Positions 1 through 6,280 of a DNA stretch of 7,597 bases are shown here, piece after piece. The notes beneath the pieces were generated by a model. It saw only the letters and a list, made by a program, of their open reading frames with translations. It did no database searches and had not been told where the DNA came from. Position numbers and translations under genes: made by a program. The first letter of the stretch is position 1. Each line of letters begins with the position of its first letter. The DNA comes from an uncultured Eubacteriales bacterium (GTDB lineage: Bacteria > Bacillota_A > Clostridia > Peptostreptococcales > Anaerovoracaceae), in assembly GCA_902790885.1 (NCBI GenBank), contig CADATR010000082.1:1-7597 (forward strand), written 5' to 3'.

Positions 1-1541
1 TCCATCTCTACAGTCCCCGGCGGTTTGCTCGTAAGATCGTAGAATACCCTGTTGACGTGATCCACCTCGTTCACTATACGTGTCATCACGCGCTGAAGCA
101 CGTTCCATGGTATCTCCGCGGCGGTGGCTGTCATGAAATCTGAAGTGATCACGGCCCTAAGAGCGATCGCGTAGTCATAGGTCCTGAAATCACCCATGAC
201 TCCGACGGTCTGCATGTTGGTAAGAGCCGCGTAGTACTGGCTTATCTCCCCTGCCAGGCCGGCCTTGTCTATCTCTTCCCTGTAGATGGCATCAGCATCC
301 TGGACTATCTTCACTTTATCTGCAGTGACTTCACCGATGATCCTGACTCCGAGGCCCGGTCCCGGGAACGGCTGCCTTGTTACAAGGTATTCAGGCAGGC
401 CGAGCTCTCTTCCGAGCTGCCTTACCTCATCCTTGAAGAGCATCCTGAGAGGCTCTATGATCTCCCTGAAATCCACGTAGTCAGGAAGTCCCCCTACATT
501 ATGATGGGACTTTATAACAGCGGACTTGCCCAGGCCGCTTTCGATTATATCAGGATAGATCGTGCCCTGCGCAAGATAGTCAACAGCACCGATCTTTTTT
601 GATTCCTCTTCAAAGACCCTTATGAATTCTTCGCCGATGATCTTGCGCTTTCTCTCCGGCTCTGTAACACCTGCAAGTTTTCTGTAGTATCTTTCTGCAG
701 CATTGACCCTGATGAAATTGAGGTCAAACTTGCCCTCTTTGCCGAATATTGACTCTACTTCGTCAGCTTCGTTCTTTCTCATAAGACCATGATCAACAAA
801 TACGCAGGTCAGCTGAGATCCGATGGCCTTAGCAAGCAGAGCAGCAACTACCGACGAATCGACACCGCCTGACAGCGCGAGAAGCACCTTGCCGTCTCCG
901 ACTTTTTCCCTGATCGCAGCGATCTGTGTCTCAGCATAAGAGTCCATCTTCCAGTCCGGATCGCATCCGCATACATCGAGTACAAAGTCCCTTATGAACT
1001 CTGCTCCGTGCTGCGTATGGTTGACCTCAGGGTGAAACTGCACCGCGTAGAATCCTCTGCTGCGGTCCTCCATGGCCGCTACAGGGCAGTCATCAGTATG
1101 CGCGGTGACTGTGAAGCCCTCAGGCGGAGCGCTTATATAGTCAGTGTGGCTCATCCAGCAGACATTGATATCGTCCGCAGTTCTGAGGATCCCGTCCTTT
1201 CCTGTGACTGTGACCTCCGTGCGTCCGTATTCGCTCGTAGGCGCAGACTCTATCTTACCGCCCAGGCGGTAAGCCATGAGCTGGGCACCGTAACAGATTC
1301 CGAGCACCGGCACCCCAAGTTCAAAGATGCCGTCATCGATGGACGGCGCCCCTTCTCCATAGGCGCTCTGTGGTCCGCCTGTGAATATGATGCCCTTCGG
1401 GTCGAATTCCCGTATGTCTTCGAGAGTCACCGACTCAAAGCCTCTGACTTCTGAATATACGCCGCTCTCCCTCACTCTTCTGGCGATCAGCTGATTGTAC
1501 TGTCCGCCGAAGTCTATTATAAGGATCCTGTTTGTGGCCAT
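1..1541 (-). CDS. guaA: GMP synthase (glutamine-hydrolysing), 3' end cut by window edge
   Basis: This enzyme converts XMP to GMP in the cytoplasm, using ATP and ammonia released from glutamine, as the last step of guanine nucleotide synthesis. I translated it from the minus strand: ATG at 1541, 513 full codons, no stop before the edge. Residues 1 to about 195 form the class I glutamine amidotransferase domain, with the nucleophile Cys83 in GICYGAQ and the His170/Glu172 pair in [11 protein letters not shown]. The ATP pyrophosphatase domain follows with the PP-loop SGGVDSS at 224-230. The dimerisation domain carries [13 protein letters not shown] and ends in [10 protein letters not shown], which matches the usual C-terminus of the family, so only about one residue and the stop are missing. 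All catalytic motifs are intact. It is the last visible gene of a four-gene run, 13 bp after the preceding stop. Identification is very secure. Confidence 0.98.
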   Translation of the reverse strand, partial: MATNRILIIDFGGQYNQLIARRVRESGVYSEVRGFESVTLEDIREFDPKGIIFTGGPQSAYGEGAPSIDDGIFELGVPVLGICYGAQLMAYRLGGKIESAPTSEYGRTEVTVTGKDGILRTADDINVCWMSHTDYISAPPEGFTVTAHTDDCPVAAMEDRSRGFYAVQFHPEVNHTQHGAEFIRDFVLDVCGCDPDWKMDSYAETQIAAIREKVGDGKVLLALSGGVDSSVVAALLAKAIGSQLTCVFVDHGLMRKNEADEVESIFGKEGKFDLNFIRVNAAERYYRKLAGVTEPERKRKIIGEEFIRVFEEESKKIGAVDYLAQGTIYPDIIESGLGKSAVIKSHHNVGGLPDYVDFREIIEPLRMLFKDEVRQLGRELGLPEYLVTRQPFPGPGLGVRIIGEVTADKVKIVQDADAIYREEIDKAGLAGEISQYYAALTNMQTVGVMGDFRTYDYAIALRAVITSDFMTATAAEIPWNVLQRVMTRIVNEVDHVNRVFYDLTSKPPGTVEM

Positions 1542-1547
1542 TGACTG

Positions 1548-1556
1548 TCCTCCTTT
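1548..1556 (-). promoter_or_regulatory. guaA ribosome-binding site overlapping the upstream stop codon
   Basis: On the minus strand the junction reads TAAAGGAGGACAGTCAATG. The TAA stop of the upstream gene (1557-1555) supplies the first bases of a near-perfect Shine-Dalgarno, AAAGGAGGA, six bases before the guaA ATG. Ribosomes ending the upstream gene therefore stop on the guaA initiation site, which suggests translational coupling and confirms the guaA start. Confidence 0.85.
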
Positions 1557-2724
1557 ATTGCTGCTGATCCGTCTCCTGCGGATCTGTTTCTTTCATTTCT
1601 CCCGTGCCTTCCGTGACCTCGTCTTCTCCACTTTCCTCTTCCTCGGTGTACGGTTCTGTCACGACCTTGCATTCCTTTATCACCCCATAGACCGCGATAT
1701 GGTATTTTTTACCTCGTTCAGCCTTGAATACCATCGTAAAATCTTTTTCATTTTCGCTGAACAGCGCGGAGTTGTCATCTGATCTGATCGCGAAACCCGG
1801 TTTTTCAAATACCAGTCCGGCAGGATCACCTTCCGATACGGAGTAGACGGCTGTATAGCCGCTTTCTTCAGCAGTATACTCTATAAGCGAGTCGGCTTCC
1901 AGCTCTGTTTCGCATGTTCCTGAAACCTCAAGAGTATTCAGTCTGATGCAGGATAATTCCACCTCGGATGACTTTTCCTCTGTTTCACTTACATTTACCC
2001 ATACATGGTAAGACTTTCCGGCTTCGAGCCACGCGATGCCCTCGGTCATCGGTATTTTGCGGCCTTCCTCCGAAGTGATCGAAGATACGGATGAGAATCC
2101 CTCAGCCGCATCGCCGGTAGTGATCATCGTATCGAATCTGAAATATGAGCTTTCCTCAGGGCTGAACAAAGCACAGCTCTGACCTTCATTTTTTACAGTA
2201 AGAGTGACACTGTCGTTTTCGGGCAGCTGTGCGGGTTCTTCGTCTTCGGGTTTCTTTGAAACAGTAATGCTGACAGAGCCGTCAAAATCCTCTGTCTCCT
2301 CATTTCCTTTAACTACTGTCATTATGTAATACTTTTTGCCCTTCTCAAGATACGAATCCCCTTCGAGATCTTCCGTGTCGCTGTCGCTGCTTTTGGAGGA
2401 ATAATTGTCGATCACCAGATGATCCGCAAATTCTTCATCCGCCACATAAAGAGCAATGCCGGCTGTACTGTCGCTGACGATATCTGTAACAGAGAATCTG
2501 TATTCCCTGCTCTCGGCCGGCACAAAGAAGAGCGGGTTAAGGCTCTTCCCCTCATCATTTCCGCTGTAGCTGAAAGCCAGCTGCTTCACCTCGTCTTCCC
2601 TGATTTCTACAGCCTTGCTCCTCACAGCAAGGTTAGGATCTCTCAGATATTTGTAGTATATCAGGGTTCCGACAGCTGCCAGAACAGCTATAGCCGCTAT
2701 TATTACTATGGCTTTCTTCTTCAT
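1555..2724 (-). CDS. Membrane-anchored acidic extracytoplasmic protein with three beta-sandwich-like repeats
   Basis: I do not recognise a named family. The 389-residue protein starts MKKK, then has one hydrophobic segment at about 5-24 followed by YYKYLR, with no clear signal-peptidase site, so it looks like an N-terminal anchor with the rest outside the membrane. Three related units follow, at about 43-157, 171-263 and 264-356. Each has an early (F/Y)xxxES-x-Y strand ([33 protein letters not shown]) and a late GKxY strand ([39 protein letters not shown]). This resembles the bacterial pre-peptidase C-terminal (PPC)-type beta-sandwich seen in secreted Firmicute proteins; that link is inference. 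Residues 358-389 are a disordered acidic tail rich in Glu, Asp, Thr and Gln. The start is supported by AAGGAG five bases upstream (2730-2735). It lies 12 bp after the propeller gene and 13 bp before guaA. A binding or adhesion role is possible but unproven. Confidence 0.85.
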   Translation of the reverse strand: MKKKAIVIIAAIAVLAAVGTLIYYKYLRDPNLAVRSKAVEIREDEVKQLAFSYSGNDEGKSLNPLFFVPAESREYRFSVTDIVSDSTAGIALYVADEEFADHLVIDNYSSKSSDSDTEDLEGDSYLEKGKKYYIMTVVKGNEETEDFDGSVSITVSKKPEDEEPAQLPENDSVTLTVKNEGQSCALFSPEESSYFRFDTMITTGDAAEGFSSVSSITSEEGRKIPMTEGIAWLEAGKSYHVWVNVSETEEKSSEVELSCIRLNTLEVSGTCETELEADSLIEYTAEESGYTAVYSVSEGDPAGLVFEKPGFAIRSDDNSALFSENEKDFTMVFKAERGKKYHIAVYGVIKECKVVTEPYTEEEESGEDEVTEGTGEMKETDPQETDQQQ

Positions 2725-2736
2725 GGCTGCTCCTTG

Positions 2737-3819
2737 TCAGTTCCAGAGTGACCTGTTAAGTGCGAGAATCCTGTCTGTTATCATTACACAGTATTTATAT
2801 TGCTTTGCTCCGGATTCAAACAGTACATATATCGAAGGTCCTTCAATGAGTATACCCTCATTCATCTTCGGGACTTCCACTCTGCTGAGCTCCTTACCGC
2901 TGACAGAAAGGGTTTCAGCCCCTTTTTTTATCGATTTTATGCTGTATTTTGTGATGAATGAAGTCTTCACTCCGTATAACATGCCGTTATATGAGCTGGA
3001 CACATACAGATTATTTCCATCTATGTCTGCTCCCTGAGAACTGGAATCGATACCCGTAATGATACTGTACATCAGCGTATTAAGAGTCGTCTTACCGTTC
3101 CTCTTTACGATAGGATATCCGTTCATGTAGCCTTCTGAGCTTTCCTTGCTGCCTGCGTAAGTTCCCACCCAGAGTACTCCGTTGTCGTATTCCAGGAACG
3201 ACGGCCTGTTGTTGATCGTTATATGGCCTGAAAGCTCATCTCTGGATACCTCTGCCAGAGGTTTTTTGATAAGTGAGACGAAGGTATCATATTCCATATA
3301 CTGAACGAACGGTTCGCCCTCATACTTATCTGAAGTATTGCCCGTCATCCATATGTTTTCTCCGTCAAAGGCGATCCCGCCTGCGTGATACCTGTTAGGC
3401 ATAGTGAGAGTGGATATCAGCTCATTTTTCCCGGTATCTATCACATAAACCACTGAGTTATTCTTCTTTTTGGCATCATATGCAGTGACCAGGATATACC
3501 TGCCGACGCGGCATATGCCCTGTGGGACATAGTTCTCAGATTTGTAGCGCTCTCCGTCTGTCCTTATATAGGTTTTTACTATCCCCGGCACAGGAATGAT
3601 CTTTGCGTCATCGGTTTTGCCGGAGATGCTATTGTATACGTTGCTCATCCTTATGCTGAGATCTTTCATATATTCCGTATGAGTCGGATATTTTTTATAC
3701 TCAAACGAAGACTGCGGCCCTGCAGCGTAAGCCCGGGCTGAGCAGAATGGCATGACGGTCATGATCGCTGCCATGACCGCCGCTGTTATCATTGATCTTA
3801 CGTGTAATAACTTCTTCAA
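2737..3819 (-). CDS. Secreted beta-propeller-like protein of unknown function, TTG start
   Basis: This 360-residue protein has a typical signal peptide: basic start (KKLLHVR), hydrophobic core at about 10-25, and a likely cleavage after AYA near residue 32. Cys26 is not in a lipobox, so it is probably released or loosely wall-associated rather than a lipoprotein. The mature part shows repeated blade-like strands: VPQGICRVGRYILVTAY (98-114), HAGGIAFDGENIWMTG (145-160), FLEYDNGVLWVGTY (208-221), QGADIDGNNLYVSSSY (262-277) and EGILIEGPSIYVLF (321-334). The recurring 'G-x-x-x-D/E-G-x-x-(I/L)-(W/Y)-V' pattern suggests a beta-propeller; several such families bind ligands or partners without catalysis. 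I see no catalytic motif. The start codon is TTG at 3819, supported by GGAGG four bases upstream and by the complete signal peptide it gives. The stop is 12 bp before the next exported protein, so the two may work together at the cell surface. Confidence 0.85.
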   Translation of the reverse strand: MKKLLHVRSMITAAVMAAIMTVMPFCSARAYAAGPQSSFEYKKYPTHTEYMKDLSIRMSNVYNSISGKTDDAKIIPVPGIVKTYIRTDGERYKSENYVPQGICRVGRYILVTAYDAKKKNNSVVYVIDTGKNELISTLTMPNRYHAGGIAFDGENIWMTGNTSDKYEGEPFVQYMEYDTFVSLIKKPLAEVSRDELSGHITINNRPSFLEYDNGVLWVGTYAGSKESSEGYMNGYPIVKRNGKTTLNTLMYSIITGIDSSSQGADIDGNNLYVSSSYNGMLYGVKTSFITKYSIKSIKKGAETLSVSGKELSRVEVPKMNEGILIEGPSIYVLFESGAKQYKYCVMITDRILALNRSLWN

Positions 3820-4457
3820 TTATCCTCCGGAGACAGGGAAGTTTTCTCTGTCTCCTCCCTTATCATCTCAACATACGGGAATTCGCGGAATCCCTTCTCT
3901 TTATACACTTCCATCGCATGCTCGTTCTCGTATTCAGCTTCGAGCCTGATCACGCAGTCCGGATACGTTTCCTCCAGACCGCTGAGGAAGCCTGACGCAA
4001 GGCCCATGCCCCTCGCCTCCTCGCGAAGGTAAAGATCTTCGATCCATATACACGGCTTTCCGAATTCAGTGCTGAAGCTGTGGGCGATCATGGCATAGCC
4101 CCAGAGGCTGCTGTCCGCGTCCTTGTACGCGAATACAAAGCCTTCAAGAAACGGGCTGTCAGAAAGACATTCATTTATGTCCCTGTTGAATATCTCATCT
4201 GAGCCGCCGGTAAGAGTCGCGTCGGATGAGTAGAATTCACGCATCATCTCAAGGACTTCTTTTCTGTCGCTTCTTCGCATCGCCCTGAGGGTAATGCTGC
4301 CTATGGTCTTAGGAACAAATCCCGGAGCTTCCTTTTCTGCGCTTTTCTTCTCAGTATTCGTCTGAGGAGCAGACAGTATTTTCCCGGCGCCCTTCTTTGC
4401 AGCCTTAAGCGCATATTTTGCGGCTTTTTTCATTACTCTTCTTTTCAGTTTTCCCAT
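3816..4457 (-). CDS. GNAT-family N-acetyltransferase with basic N-terminal extension
   Basis: A cytoplasmic acetyl-CoA-dependent acyltransferase of the GNAT superfamily; the substrate cannot be told from sequence. In its 213 residues the GNAT fold starts at about residue 53 (GSITLRAMRRSDRKEVLEMMREFY). Motif A is at 138-158 (IEDLYLREEARGMGLAS), with the pyrophosphate-binding loop R149-G-M-G-L-A154. Motif B is at 171-190, with Asn178, Tyr185 and a closing KGF. The first ~45 residues are not part of the fold: they are rich in Lys and Ala (KKAAKYALKAAKKGAGKIL) and could form a basic amphipathic helix that touches membrane, nucleic acid or a partner. The start at 4457 has a moderate AGGAAAGAG just upstream; ATG at residue 9 is an alternative with a weaker site. 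It is first in the run leading to guaA and overlaps the next gene by four bases. The family call is firm, the function open. Confidence 0.9.
   Translation of the reverse strand: MGKLKRRVMKKAAKYALKAAKKGAGKILSAPQTNTEKKSAEKEAPGFVPKTIGSITLRAMRRSDRKEVLEMMREFYSSDATLTGGSDEIFNRDINECLSDSPFLEGFVFAYKDADSSLWGYAMIAHSFSTEFGKPCIWIEDLYLREEARGMGLASGFLSGLEETYPDCVIRLEAEYENEHAMEVYKEKGFREFPYVEMIREETEKTSLSPEDN
3824..3828 (-). promoter_or_regulatory. Ribosome-binding site that fixes the TTG start
   Basis: The minus strand reads GGAGGATAATTGAAGAAG. GGAGG sits four bases before TTG, whose last bases belong to the TGA stop of the acetyltransferase gene (TTGA overlap, 3816-3819). The next in-frame ATG is residue 10, which would remove the basic end of the signal peptide, so TTG is preferred. 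Confidence 0.8.
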
Positions 4458-4508
4458 CTCTTTCCTAGCCCGTCCTTCTGTCCTTTCTGATCCTTGCCCT
4501 TCACGCTG

Positions 4509-4517
4509 ATTCTATCA
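4509..4517 (-). promoter_or_regulatory. Candidate extended -10 promoter for the acetyltransferase-to-guaA operon
   Basis: The minus strand reads TGATAGAAT, a five-of-six match to TATAAT with a TGn extension directly upstream. No good -35 element lies 16-18 bases further up, as is allowed for extended -10 promoters. Transcription would start near 4502, giving a leader of about 45 bases. It lies between the upstream terminator and the first gene of the run, the expected place. Prediction by eye only. Confidence 0.5.
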
Positions 4518-4606
4518 CAAAAATAGACGAAGTAGACAGGTGACGGTTCTTTGTCTGCGCACAAAAAAGGAGACAGAGAGGATAGGGGTATTCTCGCGTT
4601 CTTATG

Positions 4607-4639
4607 ATAAAAACAGTAGTGCTTTGGCGAAAGCACTAC
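4607..4639 (-). terminator. Intrinsic terminator after the nuclease/ATPase gene
   Basis: A perfect 10-bp inverted repeat, GTAGTGCTTT and AAAGCACTAC around a four-base loop (4616-4639), is followed on the minus strand by TGTTTTTAT. It begins about 46 bases after the stop codon at 4686. The T-run lies only on the minus-strand side, so it ends leftward transcription and separates the right-hand genes from the guaA operon. Confidence 0.88.
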
Positions 4640-4685
4640 GGCTGATCGGATCATTCAGAGCTGTCAGGAATTATCACAAAAGTTC

Positions 4686-6170
4686 TTAATCTAATATCGA
4701 AAGTATGCTGCTAAGCAGTTCGGGTGCATCAAGGATCACCAGTGCAAGGCGTTCGCGCACACGGGTAATCCCAGGGTCGAATATGTCGGGATACGGGTGC
4801 TTCGGATCAGGTTCAGGGATCCCCCTGAGATATCCGTCTTCATCATATGAAAACGAGTCGTCCAGCAGCACTGCAGCGCTGTTGTATTCCCTGCCGGCTA
4901 TATGCCTGTATCCAAAAGAGTCCTCAATATCTGCAAAAGGATCATTCGGGTACCTGTGAGCGTTGATGAATACATATCCCTTTTCGCGGAAGTATTCTAT
5001 CAGCTCACGGGCTTCATCCGTGTTGTTGGCATAGTTGACTGATATTTGCTCAAATTCATAGTTTTTTTCAGTTTTACAACTTAAATGCCTGAGCCTGTTG
5101 ATGAAGGTCTGTATCTCCATGTTCACCCTCAGTCTTTCCGACAGCTCATACTGCCCGGCAAGGCCAAGTGTCTGTATCCTTCCCTGCATGTCGTTTTCGA
5201 GTTCAGTATCTGTCAGCACAGCAGACGGGTCTGTAGAAAAAATACAGACCTGCTCATATGACTCTGCTGCCTTGATCAGGATATCGAAAACCGCCGGTTC
5301 GATACGAAGAGCTTCATCCACCAGAACAAAATCATAACAGCTGATTTTCTCCGGCCCGGTGATATCTGACACGGATATAAAATCAAGATTTTCTATAGAA
5401 TCACTTATCGACAGCAGTCCTTCCGACGGCTTTTCCCCGCAGGTTATAAGAGTTTTGCCGCTGCCGGACAGATGCTTGGCCAGATCATATATAAGAAGAG
5501 TCTTTCCCGTACATGGTTTCCCGTATATATGGAAGAATGCGCAGTACGAAGTGTCTGATATGTCCCTCAGCAGTTCCGATTTTACATAATCCTGAGCCGG
5601 GGACAGAAAATACTGCCCTTTCAGAAATCTTTCCGGATCTTCTTCAGGAGAGATCAGATAATCTGAAGTGCGGAACAGCTTTGCGATATTGCCGTGATAT
5701 GCCGCCCTGCACTTTCTGACAGCGCCCGCTATTTCCCTGATGTCTGATGAAACGAGTTCACCATCGTCCGAAAGCCTGTAACAGGTAAGAGTATCTGTAA
5801 CTACGGTGAACATCATCAGCTTTCTTCTGAGAAGAGTAAGATAATACCGGTTCTTTCTCAGCTGTGCAAGTATCTGTTCTTCACTCACATCCTGTGATTT
5901 CAGTTCGATATTCAGACAGAATTTCCCAGTGACCTTAAGGAGGTCAAACTCCTTGCCTATCAGAGGGATCACGAATCCGAAGTAAAAACCGTCGGTATCC
6001 TTCACCGTTATCCCGTGTCCGGACAGGGCATCTGTGAGTATGCGAAGAGATTCGATCTCATGGATGCGGATGCTGTGATTATCATGATCACCGGCCTCGT
6101 GCTTCTCCATGATATTGAATAGTTTCTCATCACGTATTCTCGATACCCTGAACAGATTGACTGGTTTCAT
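4686..6170 (-). CDS. Putative PD-(D/E)XK nuclease fused to degenerate SF1 helicase/ATPase
   Basis: An uncharacterised 494-residue protein. The N-terminal ~170 residues carry a pattern typical of PD-(D/E)XK nucleases: an acidic helix (HEIESL, 37-42), Asp76 in KEFDLL, the core E89-L-K91 in NIELKS, and a following Q103 in a helix (QLRKNRYYL). The C-terminal half resembles SF1 helicases of the DUF2075 kind: Walker A GKPCTGKT at 217-224, Walker B FVLVDEA at 281-287, motif III FSTDPSA at 311-317, an Arg-bearing motif ELSERLRVN at 342-350, REYNSAAVLLDD at 427-438, and the arginine-finger-like TRVRERL at 469-475. Motif III lacks the usual Gln, so unwinding may be lost while ATP binding is kept. The ATG has only a weak upstream GAG, but an in-frame TAG just upstream rules out a longer form. 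It follows metY by 110 bp and ends at its own terminator. A role in nucleic-acid defence or repair is plausible but is inference. Confidence 0.8.
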   Translation of the reverse strand: MKPVNLFRVSRIRDEKLFNIMEKHEAGDHDNHSIRIHEIESLRILTDALSGHGITVKDTDGFYFGFVIPLIGKEFDLLKVTGKFCLNIELKSQDVSEEQILAQLRKNRYYLTLLRRKLMMFTVVTDTLTCYRLSDDGELVSSDIREIAGAVRKCRAAYHGNIAKLFRTSDYLISPEEDPERFLKGQYFLSPAQDYVKSELLRDISDTSYCAFFHIYGKPCTGKTLLIYDLAKHLSGSGKTLITCGEKPSEGLLSISDSIENLDFISVSDITGPEKISCYDFVLVDEALRIEPAVFDILIKAAESYEQVCIFSTDPSAVLTDTELENDMQGRIQTLGLAGQYELSERLRVNMEIQTFINRLRHLSCKTEKNYEFEQISVNYANNTDEARELIEYFREKGYVFINAHRYPNDPFADIEDSFGYRHIAGREYNSAAVLLDDSFSYDEDGYLRGIPEPDPKHPYPDIFDPGITRVRERLALVILDAPELLSSILSILD

Positions 6171-6207
6171 GAGCTACTCAAATTCGATTGTGCTTACAGG
6201 CTTGTCC

Positions 6208-6278
6208 GAGGAACTCAGCTCCATGCTCAGTGTGATTCACTTCAGGATGGAATGCACAGCATAAAAGCCCCTCCTCCT
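6208..6278 (-). pseudogene. Relic of a second guaA: end of the glutaminase domain, frameshifted
   Basis: The minus strand encodes RRRGFYAV, then after a one-base deletion [15 protein letters not shown], then unrelated codons to a stop at 6180-6178. This matches residues of the intact guaA product in this window around the catalytic His170/Glu172 ([20 protein letters not shown]). Over 20 aligned codons, 5 are identical, 13 differ only at the third base, one changes Gln to Glu, and one has lost a base (CAG to CA). Such silent differences mean both copies were long under protein-level selection, so this is not a fresh local duplication. Nothing of the rest of the gene is visible: the match begins directly after the metY stop and fades near 6208. 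It is best read as the remains of an older or foreign GMP synthase, or a free-standing GATase subunit, removed by deletion. Confidence 0.85.
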
Positions 6279-6280
6279 GC

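Noticed and set aside
1008..1454. A 148-codon plus-strand open frame inside guaA, and similar plus-strand frames within metY and the exported-protein genes
   Set aside because: They lie antisense to clearly coding genes, show no family motifs, and lack ribosome-binding sites.
4546..4570. Imperfect inverted repeat TTTGT / ACAAA flanking CTGCGC, as an operator or second terminator
   Set aside because: The stem is only five base pairs and has no matching second copy near the promoter; expected by chance in this AT-rich gap.
4445..4654. A 69-codon minus-strand open frame before the acetyltransferase
   Set aside because: It spans the terminator hairpin and the candidate promoter, overlaps the acetyltransferase start, has no good ribosome-binding site, and its Cys/Pro/Tyr-rich composition looks non-coding.
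6174..6224. A 16-codon open frame (MELSSSDKPVSTIEFE) ending just before the nuclease/ATPase ATG, possibly a leader peptide
   Set aside because: It has no ribosome-binding site, and its first half is the guaA relic read out of its original frame; an accidental frame is the simpler explanation.
6242..6262. A six-codon frame behind AGGAGGAGGGG after the metY stop
   Set aside because: The purine run is explained by Arg/Gly codons of the guaA relic; the peptide is too short to support as a gene.
6208..6278. The guaA relic as an attachment-site (att) duplicate from an integrating element
   Set aside because: Known guaA insertions duplicate the very 3' end of the gene. This piece corresponds to the end of the glutaminase domain, about residues 163-186, and is only about 75% identical to the local guaA, whereas att repeats are near-identical.
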